From Croceivirga sp009797885 (GTDB taxonomy: Bacteria; Bacteroidota; Bacteroidia; Flavobacteriales; Flavobacteriaceae): a DNA stretch of 64,000 nucleotides. The position numbers were made by a program, and so were the translations under genes. The notes beneath the pieces were generated by a model, which was not told the origin of the DNA, searched no databases, and saw only the letters and a program-made list of their open reading frames with translations. Below are positions 1 to 8,926 of the stretch, piece after piece (the stretch's first letter is position 1; each line of letters begins with the position of its first letter). Location: contig AP035880.1 of the NCBI GenBank assembly GCA_045866215.1, forward strand, positions 744,001 to 808,000, given 5' to 3'.

Positions 1-154
1 AACTTTGCTAAAATCGCGTTGGGCGTACGTTAAACCCATGAAGAAAAGGAAGAAAAGGAAGGAAAGGGTAAAGGTCAATTTCATTTTAGAAGAATTAGCT
101 GTTCCCTAAAATAGCATTATTTGAACGTTTTTACCTCCTAACCTTTTGTTTGGC

Positions 155-2779
155 TCAGGATAAACTTGCCAAACTCTTCTCCAAAGTGCTTATTTTGGCC
201 GCGGCATCGGCCGCTTTTTTACGTTCCAGTTCCACCACTTGTGGAGGGGCATTGTCCACAAAACGCTCATTGGAAAGCTTTTTTTGAACCGATTGTAAAA
301 ATCCACGGGTATACTTAAGCTCTTCATTGATTTTTTGAATCTCAGCTTCCACGTCAATGGCCCCGGAAATTGGTATGAAGTACTCGTTACTTCCCACCCT
401 AAAGCTCAAAGCACCATCCACAGCGTGCTCAACGGTTTCAATTTCATCAATATTTCCCAGTTTTCTAACGATGGCATCCAGTTTTCCGGAAGTATCCGAA
501 GTTGTCAGTTCCATCAATTTGAGGGCATCCTTATTGGGAATATTTTTTTCCTTGCGAATGGTTCGTATACCTGCGATTACCTCTTTGGCGTAATCCAATT
601 GATCAATGATCTTTTTATCGGATTCAAGTTTCTTTGGCCAATCCGCAATACAAAGGGCCTCTTCAACACTGCGCTCCTTTATATGTTGCCATACTTCTTC
701 CGTCAAAAATGGCATAAATGGGTGCAACAACTTTAGGTTTTGCTCAAAAAGGGCAATGACCGTATCCAGGGTCTTCCTGTCAATAGGCTGTTGGTAGGCT
801 GGTTTAACAATTTCCAATAGCCAAGAGCAGAAATCTTCCCAAACAAGTTTGTACATGGACATCAGGGCATCGGAAATACGATACTTACTAAAATGATCTT
901 CAACTTCGGCCAATACCTGCTGAAAACGTGCGGCATACCATTTTAAACCTATTTTGGCCGCCTGGGGCTGGTCCATATCGACCACTTCCCATCCTTTTAC
1001 CAATCTAAAGGCATTCCAGATTTTATTGGCGAAGTTGGCCCCTTGTTGACAAAGGTTTTCATCAAATAACAAATCATTACCTGCAGCAGAACTCAACAAA
1101 AGTCCTACACGAACGCCATCTGCACCAAAATTTTCGATCAATTGTAGGGCATCTGGTGAATTTCCCAAGGATTTGGACATTTTTCGGCGTTGTTTGTCCC
1201 TGACCAAACCTGTTAAATAAACATTTTCATAAGGGCGTTCCCCCCTAAACTCGTATCCTGCTACAATCATCCGTGCTACCCAGAAAAACAGGATATCCGG
1301 GGCAGTGACCAAATCATTGGTAGGATAGTAGTAATTCACTTCGGGATTGTCCGGGTCCAAAATGCCCCCAAAAACACTGATAGGCCACAACCACGATGAA
1401 AACCAAGTATCCAGGACGTCCGGATCCTGTTCCAGATCGGATTCCTGGATATCCGGTCTTTTGGATTTGGCCAGCTCAAAAGCCTGCGCCCTGGTCTCGG
1501 CCACCACAAAATCGTTTTGTCCATCGCCATAGTAATAGGCTGGAATTTGCTGTCCCCACCATAACTGACGGGAAACGTTCCAATCCCTAATGTTCTCCAT
1601 CCAATGGCGGTAGGTGTTTTTAAATTTATCGGGAAAGAGTTTAACCTCGCCAGTTTCCATAACGGCTTCCAAGGCAGGCTTGGCCAAATCTTCCATTTTT
1701 AGAAACCATTGATCGGAAAGTCGAGGTTCTATAACGGCTTTTGTTCGTTCAGAAGTGCCCACCTTATTGGTATACGGCTCAGTTTTGACCAAAAAGCCCT
1801 TTTCTTCCAATTCTTTGGCAATTTCTTTTCGAACCACAAATCGATCTTTACCTTCATAATGCAGCCCATAGGAATTTAAACTGGCATCTTCGTTAAAGAT
1901 ATCTATGATTTCCAGGCCATGTTTCTCGCCAAGATTCTTATCGTTCTCATCATGGGCAGGAGTAACTTTTAGACAGCCCGTTCCAAATTCCAAGTCAACG
2001 TATTCATCCGTGATGATTGGAATTACACGATTGCAAATGGGCACAATCGCATTTTTTCCTTTAAGGTGCTGGTATCTCTCATCATTGGGATGGATACATA
2101 TGGCCGTATCCCCCAAAATAGTTTCCGGTCGGGTGGTCGCAATGGTTACTTTTTGGTCCGAACCCTCAATAGGATAGGTGATGTAATACAGATGGCCTTG
2201 CCGTTCCTCATAAATGACCTCTTCATCGGAAAGGGTGGTTTTTGCTTCGGGATCCCAATTGACCATTCGGTTTCCCTTGTAAATCAGGTCTTTATTGTAC
2301 AAATCCACAAAAACCTTGATGACGGAGGCCGACATGTCGTCGTCCATGGTAAATTTTGTGCGTTTCCAATCACAGGAAGCCCCTAATTTTCGAAGTTGCT
2401 TTAAAATGACCCCTCCATATTGATCGGTCCAGTCCCAAGCGTGTTTTATGAACGTTTCCCTTGAAATTTCGGCCTTGGAAATCCCTTCCTCCTTAAGTTT
2501 TGCAACCACCTTTGCTTCCGTAGCTATGGAAGCATGGTCCATACCAGGCACCCAGCAGGCATTCTTCCCTTCCAATCGGGCTTTCCGTATTAAAACATCC
2601 TGAATGGTATTGTTCAACATGTGCCCCATATGAAGCACCCCAGTAACATTGGGAGGGGGAATTACAATGGTGTAGGGCTCCCTATCATCCGGTTTTGAGG
2701 TGAAAAAATCGTTTTTTTCCCAGTATTGGTACCAATGTTCCTCAACCTTTTTGGGCTCGTATTTGGATGGTATTTCCAT
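155..2779 (-). CDS. valS: Valyl-tRNA synthetase
   Basis: Class I aminoacyl-tRNA synthetase that charges tRNA-Val in the cytoplasm. The 874 residues show the class I signatures: the HIGH-type motif HMGH at about residues 50-53, the KMSKS motif followed by LGNSPD near residue 545, and the ValRS N-terminal block PPPNVTGVLHMGH. An editing domain lies between them, and the C-terminus ends in a charged coiled-coil tail typical of ValRS (ELERKKAADAAAKISTLEKS). The length is normal for the family. The start at 2779 gives MEIPSKYEPKKVEEHW, the expected ValRS N-terminus. The gene is divergent from the DUF1573 gene, and a minus-strand promoter lies in the shared intergenic region about 110 bp upstream. 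I see no clear terminator in the 150 bases downstream. Confidence 0.98.
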   Translation of the reverse strand: MEIPSKYEPKKVEEHWYQYWEKNDFFTSKPDDREPYTIVIPPPNVTGVLHMGHMLNNTIQDVLIRKARLEGKNACWVPGMDHASIATEAKVVAKLKEEGISKAEISRETFIKHAWDWTDQYGGVILKQLRKLGASCDWKRTKFTMDDDMSASVIKVFVDLYNKDLIYKGNRMVNWDPEAKTTLSDEEVIYEERQGHLYYITYPIEGSDQKVTIATTRPETILGDTAICIHPNDERYQHLKGKNAIVPICNRVIPIITDEYVDLEFGTGCLKVTPAHDENDKNLGEKHGLEIIDIFNEDASLNSYGLHYEGKDRFVVRKEIAKELEEKGFLVKTEPYTNKVGTSERTKAVIEPRLSDQWFLKMEDLAKPALEAVMETGEVKLFPDKFKNTYRHWMENIRDWNVSRQLWWGQQIPAYYYGDGQNDFVVAETRAQAFELAKSKRPDIQESDLEQDPDVLDTWFSSWLWPISVFGGILDPDNPEVNYYYPTNDLVTAPDILFFWVARMIVAGYEFRGERPYENVYLTGLVRDKQRRKMSKSLGNSPDALQLIENFGADGVRVGLLLSSAAGNDLLFDENLCQQGANFANKIWNAFRLVKGWEVVDMDQPQAAKIGLKWYAARFQQVLAEVEDHFSKYRISDALMSMYKLVWEDFCSWLLEIVKPAYQQPIDRKTLDTVIALFEQNLKLLHPFMPFLTEEVWQHIKERSVEEALCIADWPKKLESDKKIIDQLDYAKEVIAGIRTIRKEKNIPNKDALKLMELTTSDTSGKLDAIVRKLGNIDEIETVEHAVDGALSFRVGSNEYFIPISGAIDVEAEIQKINEELKYTRGFLQSVQKKLSNERFVDNAPPQVVELERKKAADAAAKISTLEKSLASLS

Positions 2780-2888
2780 ATAGTGGTATGGTTTTTGTCA
2801 AAAGCAAGAAAGGATCGGTATATTTTCGAAAGCCATTGATTCATATTGTATTAAGCTTTCATTAATTACCAACCCAATGAATACGAAA

Positions 2889-2917
2889 CAAAAATAAGTA
2901 ACGTTATTACATTACAA
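2889..2917 (-). promoter_or_regulatory. Probable valS promoter (Bacteroidota type)
   Basis: On the minus strand, TTG (2917-2915) is followed after 18 nt by TATTTTTG (2896-2889), matching the Bacteroidota TTG-N17-23-TAnnTTTG consensus. It would leave a leader of about 100 nt before valS. Confidence 0.5.
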
Positions 2918-2925
2918 AAAGAATT

Positions 2926-2955
2926 TTGGATCTAGGTTGAAATGACCTACTTTTG
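2926..2955 (+). promoter_or_regulatory. Promoter for the DUF1573 gene (Bacteroidota type)
   Basis: TTG at 2926-2928, a 19-nt spacer, then TACTTTTG at 2948-2955. Both the -7 element and the spacing are ideal. The start codon at 2978 would have a leader of about 18 nt. The element lies back to back with the valS promoter. Confidence 0.65.
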
Positions 2956-2977
2956 AACTTACCCAAATACTAAAAAA

Positions 2978-3364
2978 ATGAAAAGAGGAATACTTTTATT
3001 GTTTGTAGGGCTCTTGACCTTAAGCCTTGGTGCCCAAGAAAAGACAGCAAAGATTGAATTCAAGAACGAGACCATTGACTACGGTGAAATTGAAAAAGGA
3101 AGTGATGGTGTCCGCGTATTTGAATTTACCAACAAGGGTGATGCCCCATTGGTTATTAGCGATGTGAAGTCCAGCTGTGGATGTACCATTCCCAAAAAAC
3201 CCGAAGAGCCTATTATGCCAGGAAAAACCGGGGAGATTCAAGTTAAATATGATACCAATCGTGTAGGCCCCATCCGCAAAGCGATTACCGTAATTTCCAA
3301 CGCGGATACACCAACAAAGGTTTTAAAAATAAAAGGGACCGTTAAATCCGAAGGGGCGAAATAG
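2978..3364 (+). CDS. DUF1573 domain secreted protein
   Basis: A 128-residue protein with an N-terminal signal peptide (about residues 1-19, ending LSLGAQ). It is followed by a single DUF1573 domain, an ASPM/SPD-2/hydin-like immunoglobulin fold. Family hallmarks are visible: the stretch around residues 33-52 (YGEIEKGSDGVRVFEFTNKG), the DVKSSCGCTIP motif near residue 63, and the PGKTGEIQVKYD strand. These small periplasmic or surface proteins are abundant in Bacteroidota, and their molecular role is not established. It has its own near-ideal promoter and is closed by a bidirectional terminator shared with the convergent protease gene. Confidence 0.9.
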   Translation: MKRGILLLFVGLLTLSLGAQEKTAKIEFKNETIDYGEIEKGSDGVRVFEFTNKGDAPLVISDVKSSCGCTIPKKPEEPIMPGKTGEIQVKYDTNRVGPIRKAITVISNADTPTKVLKIKGTVKSEGAK

Positions 3365-3384
3365 TTTCCTTAACAAATTGACTT

Positions 3385-3418
3385 AAAAAAGCCTTGATTT
3401 AATTATCAGGGCTTTTTT
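3385..3418. terminator. Bidirectional hairpin terminator
   Basis: An inverted repeat with left arm AAAAAAGCCTTGAT and right arm ATCAGGGCTTTTTT (one G-T wobble) and a 6-nt loop. Its A and T runs make it functional in both directions. It sits between the convergent DUF1573 and aspartyl-protease genes and overlaps the last codons of the protease gene. Confidence 0.75.
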
Positions 3419-4758
3419 GTTTTGAACAAATCTTTCAATACAAAGGAGTAAAGAATATCCCTATCGTAACGTTCAATAAGTACACGTACCCTTTTTCCTT
3501 CCCGTTGGTTTAGCATTTGCAGTATTTCCTGGAGTTTATAGTTGTGTATACTTTTACCGTTTACGGCCAAAATAACATCACCTTCCTTTAATCCTGCTTC
3601 CGCCGCAGGACTCCCTGCACGAATACTGGAGACCACGATTTCGGGGACCAGGCTCAATCGTGTGCTGTTTCCAAGAATGATCTGTACGTTTCCAAGCGAA
3701 TTCTTGCTATGTTCCGCTTTGACCACACCCCTAGGGTCGGTAATACTTTCGGATATATATCGCACTCCATTATGCTGAAGGTCTATCCCTGCCAGATTGT
3801 ACTGAAAGGGGTCATGGAAATTGGAATTTTTACTGAGGGACAGCTTATTATTGGGATAATCAAATATAATGTTGAAACGCTTTAAGACCTCTCCACCAAC
3901 ACTACCGTTTCTGTTCCCTAAATTCTTAATGGCATAAAAAGATTCCTTATAGGGGAAGGCTACCTTGGCTTCATTGAACCGAAAGCTACCAATGCGCATA
4001 CCTTTAAGTTTGGTACGCTTTCCAAAAATATTGCCATTTAATCCCTTGCCCAGGAAATCCTCGTAATTCTGATTGGGAATTTCCAACCCTTTTTCGGGAT
4101 CATGGAACAACCAAAGGGCATCGCTACTTCCGGTGTCCACCAACAATTTTACTGGTATTTCAGTATCATCCTCACGTGTTATGGCACCATCTACAAACGC
4201 CTTTTTCCCATCTATTATCAAGGGGATGGTTTCAATTTTTTTGGAGTCCTTGTATTGGTAATCCTCGGGATTGTACAGTTTCAAATGTCGTTTTGTGTAA
4301 TTGACCTCAACCACGAAATCCTTAAAAACATCATACCCAATAATACCGTGGATGGGAATGCCCAATGAGGTCGAAAAATTCAAATCTTTGTCCAACACCA
4401 CATAAAGCATTTGATTGTGGGAGACGGCACCACCAACTTTAAACTTATTTTTAGTGGACTTCAGGGCTTCAATAGGATCTCCATCACCCAAGCCCCTCAA
4501 CAGGATTTGGGAGACCTGGTTGACCTGTATGGAATCTTGGGAGGTAAGGTTGAAAAGTATGGGACTGCTGACCCCTGTATCCAAAATGAATTTTAGTTTT
4601 GAACCGTTCAACTCCACAGGAACCACCATCAGGTTGTTGATCAATTCGAACTTTACTTTTTCAAACTTTTTTTTGTTCGTAATATGGAAACGTTGGCCAA
4701 AACCAAACGAGGAAATCGCAAGGGCAAGTAGGAGCAAATATCGTATCTGTTTATTCAA
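3406..4758 (-). CDS. Aspartyl protease-like protein with PDZ domain
   Basis: A 450-residue exported protein. A signal peptide (residues 1-21, ending SFGFGQ) precedes two retropepsin-like halves, each with an Asp-Thr-Gly motif: FILDTGVSS near residue 60 and LLVDTGSSD near residue 209. The two halves suggest a pepsin-like bilobed arrangement or a tandem of retropepsin domains. A PDZ domain follows at about residues 375-440, with the signature AGSPAAEAGLKEGDVILAVNG. This architecture is common in Bacteroidota and is usually annotated as aspartyl protease family/PDZ protein. A periplasmic peptidase role is inferred, and the substrates are unknown. It stands alone in its strand block, convergent with DUF1573. 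Confidence 0.85.
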   Translation of the reverse strand: MNKQIRYLLLLALAISSFGFGQRFHITNKKKFEKVKFELINNLMVVPVELNGSKLKFILDTGVSSPILFNLTSQDSIQVNQVSQILLRGLGDGDPIEALKSTKNKFKVGGAVSHNQMLYVVLDKDLNFSTSLGIPIHGIIGYDVFKDFVVEVNYTKRHLKLYNPEDYQYKDSKKIETIPLIIDGKKAFVDGAITREDDTEIPVKLLVDTGSSDALWLFHDPEKGLEIPNQNYEDFLGKGLNGNIFGKRTKLKGMRIGSFRFNEAKVAFPYKESFYAIKNLGNRNGSVGGEVLKRFNIIFDYPNNKLSLSKNSNFHDPFQYNLAGIDLQHNGVRYISESITDPRGVVKAEHSKNSLGNVQIILGNSTRLSLVPEIVVSSIRAGSPAAEAGLKEGDVILAVNGKSIHNYKLQEILQMLNQREGKRVRVLIERYDRDILYSFVLKDLFKTKKP

Positions 4759-4908
4759 ACTGTTAGTTTAGAGATGATTGACTTTCTTAAAGATAGTAAA
4801 TAATTCGCGTCAAACCCATCAGTTTAACATTCACTTTAGAGGTAGATTACCCATTGGTTTGGTTGTTTTCTATGGCTACTTTCACCATTTTTGTCAAAAA
4901 TAGTTTCC

Positions 4909-6108
4909 ATGCCAAAGATTTCCTCCAAAGGTCAAAACATGCCCGCATCGCCCATAAGAAAGCTGGTTCCCTATGCCGAAGCAGCCAAAAAAAGGGGCAT
5001 TAAGGTAATCCATTTAAACATTGGGCAACCGGACATCAAAACCCCAAGAGCGGCCTTGGATGCCGTTAAAAATATGGATATAGAGGTATTGGCCTACAGC
5101 AGAACGGAGGGTTCGGAAGCATACCGCGAAAAAATTGCCGCCTATTATGCCAAACACGGAATCCACATAAGCGCTTCCGAAATTATTGTGACCACAGGCG
5201 GTTCAGAGGCGCTGTCCTTTACCATGGGAACCATTTTGGACAATGGGGATGAAATCATAATTCCAGAACCTTTCTATGCCAATTATAATGGTTTTGCCCA
5301 GGCAAATGGGGTGAATGTGGTTCCCATCGCTTCTTCAATAGCGTCCAATTTTGCGCTTCCCCCCATTTCAGCGTTCGAAAAGAGTATTACGCCACGCACC
5401 AGGGCCATCCTAATCTGTAATCCGGGAAACCCAACGGGATATCTTTATACCCATCATGAAATAGAACAATTGGCCCAATTGGTCAAAAAACATGATTTGT
5501 TTTTGGTTGCCGACGAAGTATATCGGGAATTCGCGTATGATGATAAACAGCACCATTCCATCCTTAGGGAACCTGGACTGGAACAACATGCCATCGTGGT
5601 GGATTCCGTCTCAAAAAGGTATAGCATGTGTGGGGCACGTATTGGTTGTGTCGTTTCAAAAAACCCGTCGGTCATTGAGTCCGTGCTAAAGTTTGCCCAA
5701 GCAAGACTGTCCCCTCCCACCTTGGCGCAAATTGCCAGTGAGGCCGCCTTGGGCACCCCCCAGTCCTATTTCGATGAGGTGAAACGGGAATACGTTTCCA
5801 GAAGGGATGTACTGGTTTCAGAACTGGAAAAGATAGCTGGTATCAAAATAGCCAGGCCCAGCGGTGCCTTTTACTGCGTTGCCGAGCTTCCCATTGCGGA
5901 TGCGGACCATTTTGCCCAATGGCTTCTGGAAGAGTTTGAAATCGGGGGGGAAACCGTCATGGTCGCCCCGGCAGGAGGTTTTTATGCTACTCCGGAGCTT
6001 GGCAAAAATCAGATTAGAATTGCCTACGTATTGAAAAACGAAGTCCTAAAACGTGCTGTACATATTCTTAAGGAAGGCTTGAAACAATACGCTGACAGTG
6101 GAAATTAA
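4909..6108 (+). CDS. Pyridoxal phosphate-dependent aminotransferase, class I/II
   Basis: A fold-type I aminotransferase of about 399 residues, aspartate/aromatic aminotransferase-like. Visible motifs are the NPGNPTG loop (about residues 170-176), DEVYREF, and the Schiff-base lysine in SVSKRYSMCGARIG (Lys236). The last motif includes the arginine that contacts the cofactor phosphate. I start it at the ATG at 4909 (MPKISSKGQNMPASPIRK). An in-frame TTG at 4891 would add six residues but gives a less typical N-terminus. It would transfer amino groups between an amino acid and a 2-oxo acid, and the exact substrate cannot be read from the sequence. It overlaps murB by 11 bp, so the two are probably co-transcribed. 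Confidence 0.92.
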   Translation: MPKISSKGQNMPASPIRKLVPYAEAAKKRGIKVIHLNIGQPDIKTPRAALDAVKNMDIEVLAYSRTEGSEAYREKIAAYYAKHGIHISASEIIVTTGGSEALSFTMGTILDNGDEIIIPEPFYANYNGFAQANGVNVVPIASSIASNFALPPISAFEKSITPRTRAILICNPGNPTGYLYTHHEIEQLAQLVKKHDLFLVADEVYREFAYDDKQHHSILREPGLEQHAIVVDSVSKRYSMCGARIGCVVSKNPSVIESVLKFAQARLSPPTLAQIASEAALGTPQSYFDEVKREYVSRRDVLVSELEKIAGIKIARPSGAFYCVAELPIADADHFAQWLLEEFEIGGETVMVAPAGGFYATPELGKNQIRIAYVLKNEVLKRAVHILKEGLKQYADSGN

Positions 6109-7114
6109 AGACAATATTTCACTTAAACCCTACAATACTTTTGGTATTGATGTTATGGCCAAACATTTTGTGGAAGTCACTGGTTTGGCACAACTTCAAA
6201 AACTTCTGCAACTTTCTGCCTATCCTGACAAATTTATCATTAGCGGCGGTAGCAATATGTTACTCACCAAGGACATTGAGGCACTTGTGATGCATATCAA
6301 TCTTAAAGGGATACGTATTGTAGAAGAGGACCAGGAAACGGTAACCATAAAAATAATGGCAGGTGAAAATTGGCACGATCTGGTCCTTTGGACCTTGGAC
6401 CATGACTATGGAGGCCTGGAAAACCTGTCATTGATTCCGGGCAATACGGGTACCGCACCAATCCAGAATATCGGGGCTTATGGCGTGGAATTAAAGGACG
6501 TGTTCGTGGGATGTGAGGCCATGAACGTTCAAAATCAGGAACTGGAGGCCTTTTCCAAAGAGGATTGCCAGTTTGGGTATCGCGATTCCATCTTTAAAAA
6601 CAAGGCAAAAGGGGAGTACATCATTACTTCGGTCATGTTAAAATTGACCAAGGCAAATCATAAGTTGCACACCTTTTATGGTGCCATTGAGGATGAGCTT
6701 AAACAAATGAATGTGGTAACACCGACCATTAGGGATATTTCCAACGCAGTGGTTTCCATACGCAGTAAAAAGCTTCCAGACCCTAAAGAAATTGGAAATA
6801 GTGGAAGTTTTTTCAAAAACCCCGTAGTTTCAAGAAAAACCTTTGAAAAGCTTCAGAAAAAAAATCCAAACGCCCCATTCTATAAAATGGAGGACGACAA
6901 CTACAAAATCCCTGCCGGTTGGCTCATTGAGCAATGTGGATTTAAGGGAAAACGCTTTGGTGACGCAGGAGTTCATAAAAAACAGGCTTTGGTATTGGTA
7001 AACTATGGAAATGCCAAAGGGATGGAAATTTTGGAACTGGCCGAAAAAATTCAAAAAACCGTGGCAACAAAATTTGGCATACGCTTATTTCCGGAAGTGA
7101 ACATCATAAAATAA
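6098..7114 (+). CDS. murB: UDP-N-acetylenolpyruvoylglucosamine reductase
   Basis: An FAD enzyme that reduces enolpyruvyl-UDP-GlcNAc to UDP-MurNAc with NADPH, the second committed step of peptidoglycan synthesis. The 338 residues show the FAD-binding block ISGGSNMLL near residue 49, the GNTGTAPIQNIGAYG segment near residue 124, GYRDSIFK, the catalytic-serine region GNSGSFFKNPV, and the C-terminal AGWLIEQCGFKG...GDAGVHKKQALVLVN. This is the longer type I (E. coli-like) arrangement. The start is a GTG at 6098, inside the end of the aminotransferase gene. The N-terminus MEIKDNISLKPYNTFG fits the family, and no ATG lies close by. Confidence 0.96.
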   Translation: MEIKDNISLKPYNTFGIDVMAKHFVEVTGLAQLQKLLQLSAYPDKFIISGGSNMLLTKDIEALVMHINLKGIRIVEEDQETVTIKIMAGENWHDLVLWTLDHDYGGLENLSLIPGNTGTAPIQNIGAYGVELKDVFVGCEAMNVQNQELEAFSKEDCQFGYRDSIFKNKAKGEYIITSVMLKLTKANHKLHTFYGAIEDELKQMNVVTPTIRDISNAVVSIRSKKLPDPKEIGNSGSFFKNPVVSRKTFEKLQKKNPNAPFYKMEDDNYKIPAGWLIEQCGFKGKRFGDAGVHKKQALVLVNYGNAKGMEILELAEKIQKTVATKFGIRLFPEVNIIK

Positions 7115-7145
7115 CCCCAGTCTCAAAGTTGAAAACCGGGGTTAT
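7111..7145 (+). terminator. Hairpin after murB
   Basis: A perfect 8-bp stem, ATAACCCC / GGGGTTAT, whose first arm overlaps the murB stop codon. No good T run follows, so it could be a weak terminator or a 3'-end-stabilising hairpin. Confidence 0.5.
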
Positions 7146-7305
7146 ACCAAACCAAACTAACCAAACTTATTTATGTTGTGAACTTAACTTCAATCTTGAA
7201 GCCTTCCGTTATAATCAATTTTATACTTTAGCGTTATTGGATATACGGATAAAATGATCATTTGGATTTTTCCAATAACATTTTCCCAGTACTGACATCC
7301 AAATC

Positions 7306-7869
7306 ATGAGCACACTACTTGAAAAACATATTGTGGAATTATTGCAGGAACGGAATGAAAAGGCCATTTCCCTGCTCTATGATAATTATGCCGACACCCT
7401 TTATGGGGTTGCCTATAAAGTGGTGAAGGATGAAGATTTGGCGCAGGATGTAGTTCAGGAAAGCTTTGTAAAGATTTGGAAAAAGTCGGACTCCTACGAT
7501 TCCACCAAGGCCAAATTGTTCACTTGGCTATTTCGAATCACCAGAAATACGGCGATTGATAAATTAAGAAGTATCAACACAAAATCCGATAAGGAAATCC
7601 AAATGGATGTTTCTGACGTATATAATCTAGGTGAGCAGAGCATTAGGCCAGAGTTTATAGACGTAAAGAAAAACTTAGGCAGGCTGGAACCAAAATATAG
7701 GATTGTCCTGGAAGCCCTTTTTTTTGAGGGTATGACACAACAAGAGGCCAGTGACGAGTTGGACATTCCTTTGGGTACCATAAAATCGAGACTTAAGATA
7801 GGACTTCGCGAAATGCGAAAGATTTATGGAACGATTGTGCTACTGCTGGCTTTAAATTTAATGGTATGA
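7306..7869 (+). CDS. ECF RNA polymerase sigma factor
   Basis: A 187-residue sigma-70 family factor. Region 2 is at about residues 25-95 (YDNYADTLYGVAYKVVKDEDLAQDVVQESFVKIWK, then a FTWLFRITRNTAIDKLR DNA-melting segment). Region 4 is at about residues 125-175 (LEPKYRIVLEALFFEGMTQQEASDELDIPLGTIKSRLKIGLREMRK). There is no region 3, as expected for ECF factors. Its stop codon overlaps the start of an anti-sigma gene (ATGA), the classic translationally coupled sigma/anti-sigma pair. It probably directs a small regulon and may be released by an envelope signal through the membrane anti-sigma. That regulation is inferred from context. Confidence 0.93.
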   Translation: MSTLLEKHIVELLQERNEKAISLLYDNYADTLYGVAYKVVKDEDLAQDVVQESFVKIWKKSDSYDSTKAKLFTWLFRITRNTAIDKLRSINTKSDKEIQMDVSDVYNLGEQSIRPEFIDVKKNLGRLEPKYRIVLEALFFEGMTQQEASDELDIPLGTIKSRLKIGLREMRKIYGTIVLLLALNLMV

Positions 7870-8624
7870 AGGAAAAAATACGCATATTCTTAGATAGTGA
7901 CCTCTTGGAGAAATACCTACTTGGGGACACGTCCACGGAGGAAACACTTCAGGTGGAGCGTTACATAGCCATGTATCCCGAGGTCCGGGATTCCTATAAG
8001 GAGTTGCAGGAAAACCTGGAGTCTTTTGCAAAATTGCACGCCCTAAAGGCCCCTGAGGGTCTAAAAGAGCTTATTTTAGGTAAAATACGACAAGAAAAAC
8101 GCAAGGGCAGTAAGTTTTACAGATATGCCATCGCGGCAAGTATTGCTGCATTGATTTTTGCCGGATCCTCCTATTTTTTCTATAACCAAAATCTGGACCT
8201 TCAGGAGAGAAACTCCATTGTGAACAATAAAATAAAGGATCTGGAAATGGATATGAAGGTGCAGTTGGAGGACTTAAGAAACCAATATATTGTGCTGAAC
8301 AACCCCAATACCAAAAAGTATACGGTCAATGGGAACAAAAAAGCAAAGGAATTAAAGGCAATAACATATATAAATCCGGTAAAAAAACTTTCCTACATCA
8401 ACGTTAGCAATTTACCGCAACTACCTGAGGATCAATGCTTCCAAATGTGGGCCGAGGTAAACGGGGAGTTGGTCAACCTTGGAGTTATCAAAAATTTTGA
8501 GAACAAGGAAAAACTATTGGCACTTCCCTATGCGGACAAAGCCATTGGATATATAACCATTGAACCCAAAGGCGGTAACGACACCCCTACCGTTAAAAAT
8601 ATTGTGGCCAATATTACGTATTGA
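7866..8624 (+). CDS. Anti-sigma factor, RskA-like
   Basis: A 252-residue membrane protein coupled to the preceding ECF sigma gene by a 4-bp overlap. The N-terminal cytoplasmic part (about residues 1-75, LLEKYLLGDTSTEETLQVERYIAMYPEVRDSYKELQENLESFAK) matches the anti-sigma-K helical domain. A single transmembrane helix lies at about residues 87-103 (AIAASIAALIFAGSSYF), then a short coiled coil (about residues 107-142). The C-terminal periplasmic RskA domain carries the QLPEDQCFQMWAEVNGELV and ITIEPKGGNDTPT signatures. It would hold the sigma factor inactive at the inner membrane. The sensed signal is unknown. Confidence 0.9.
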   Translation: MKEKIRIFLDSDLLEKYLLGDTSTEETLQVERYIAMYPEVRDSYKELQENLESFAKLHALKAPEGLKELILGKIRQEKRKGSKFYRYAIAASIAALIFAGSSYFFYNQNLDLQERNSIVNNKIKDLEMDMKVQLEDLRNQYIVLNNPNTKKYTVNGNKKAKELKAITYINPVKKLSYINVSNLPQLPEDQCFQMWAEVNGELVNLGVIKNFENKEKLLALPYADKAIGYITIEPKGGNDTPTVKNIVANITY

Positions 8625-8671
8625 TAGGCTAAAGAAGTCTTAATTACCTCCGCACTTCTTTGGTGGTTTTG

Positions 8672-8679
8672 TACCTTTG
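8672..8679 (+). promoter_or_regulatory. Bacteroidota -7 element upstream of the small Cys-rich protein
   Basis: TACCTTTG is a perfect TAnnTTTG match 14 nt before the ATG at 8694. No TTG is found at the usual upstream spacing, so this is only a partial promoter call. Confidence 0.4.
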
Positions 8680-8693
8680 TCCAAATTTTAGTG

Positions 8694-8900
8694 ATGAAAT
8701 TAGTACTGCTTACCGTGGGGCTATTGGCCCTGGCATTTTCTGGGATAGCTATAAAGATATGGTCAAAAAAGGACGGAAGGTTCGCGGGCACCTGTGCGAG
8801 CCAAAGCCCTTTCCTTAACAAGGAAGGGGAAGCATGCGGTTTTTGCGGAAAGCTTCCCGATGAACAGGACTGTAAAAAGGACACAGTCGTTCAAAACTAA
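8694..8900 (+). CDS. Small conserved membrane/secreted protein with Cys motifs
   Basis: A 68-residue protein starting at the ATG at 8694 (a GTG one codon earlier is possible). It has one N-terminal hydrophobic helix (about residues 2-21, LVLLTVGLLALAFSGIAIKI). A short soluble tail follows with four cysteines, in TCASQSP, EACGFCGK and EQDCKKD. The pattern resembles small proteins annotated as membrane or secreted protein in Flavobacteriia, and no function is known. The cysteines could bind a metal or form disulfides. It precedes the sigma-factor and lipA genes on the same strand. Confidence 0.7.
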   Translation: MKLVLLTVGLLALAFSGIAIKIWSKKDGRFAGTCASQSPFLNKEGEACGFCGKLPDEQDCKKDTVVQN

Positions 8901-8926
8901 AATCTTGGATGTAAGGCACAATTCAT

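Noticed and set aside
1..109. A Lys/Arg-rich frame (2-109) and a short frame ending NFAKIALGVR (1-33) at the left edge
   Set aside because: Either could be the 3' end of a truncated plus-strand gene, but too little sequence is visible to decide. The Lys-rich one follows a purine-rich simple stretch.
7196..7231. Possible promoter (TTG ... TACTTTAG) before the first ECF sigma gene
   Set aside because: The -7 element has a mismatch and the spacer is 25 nt, outside the usual range.
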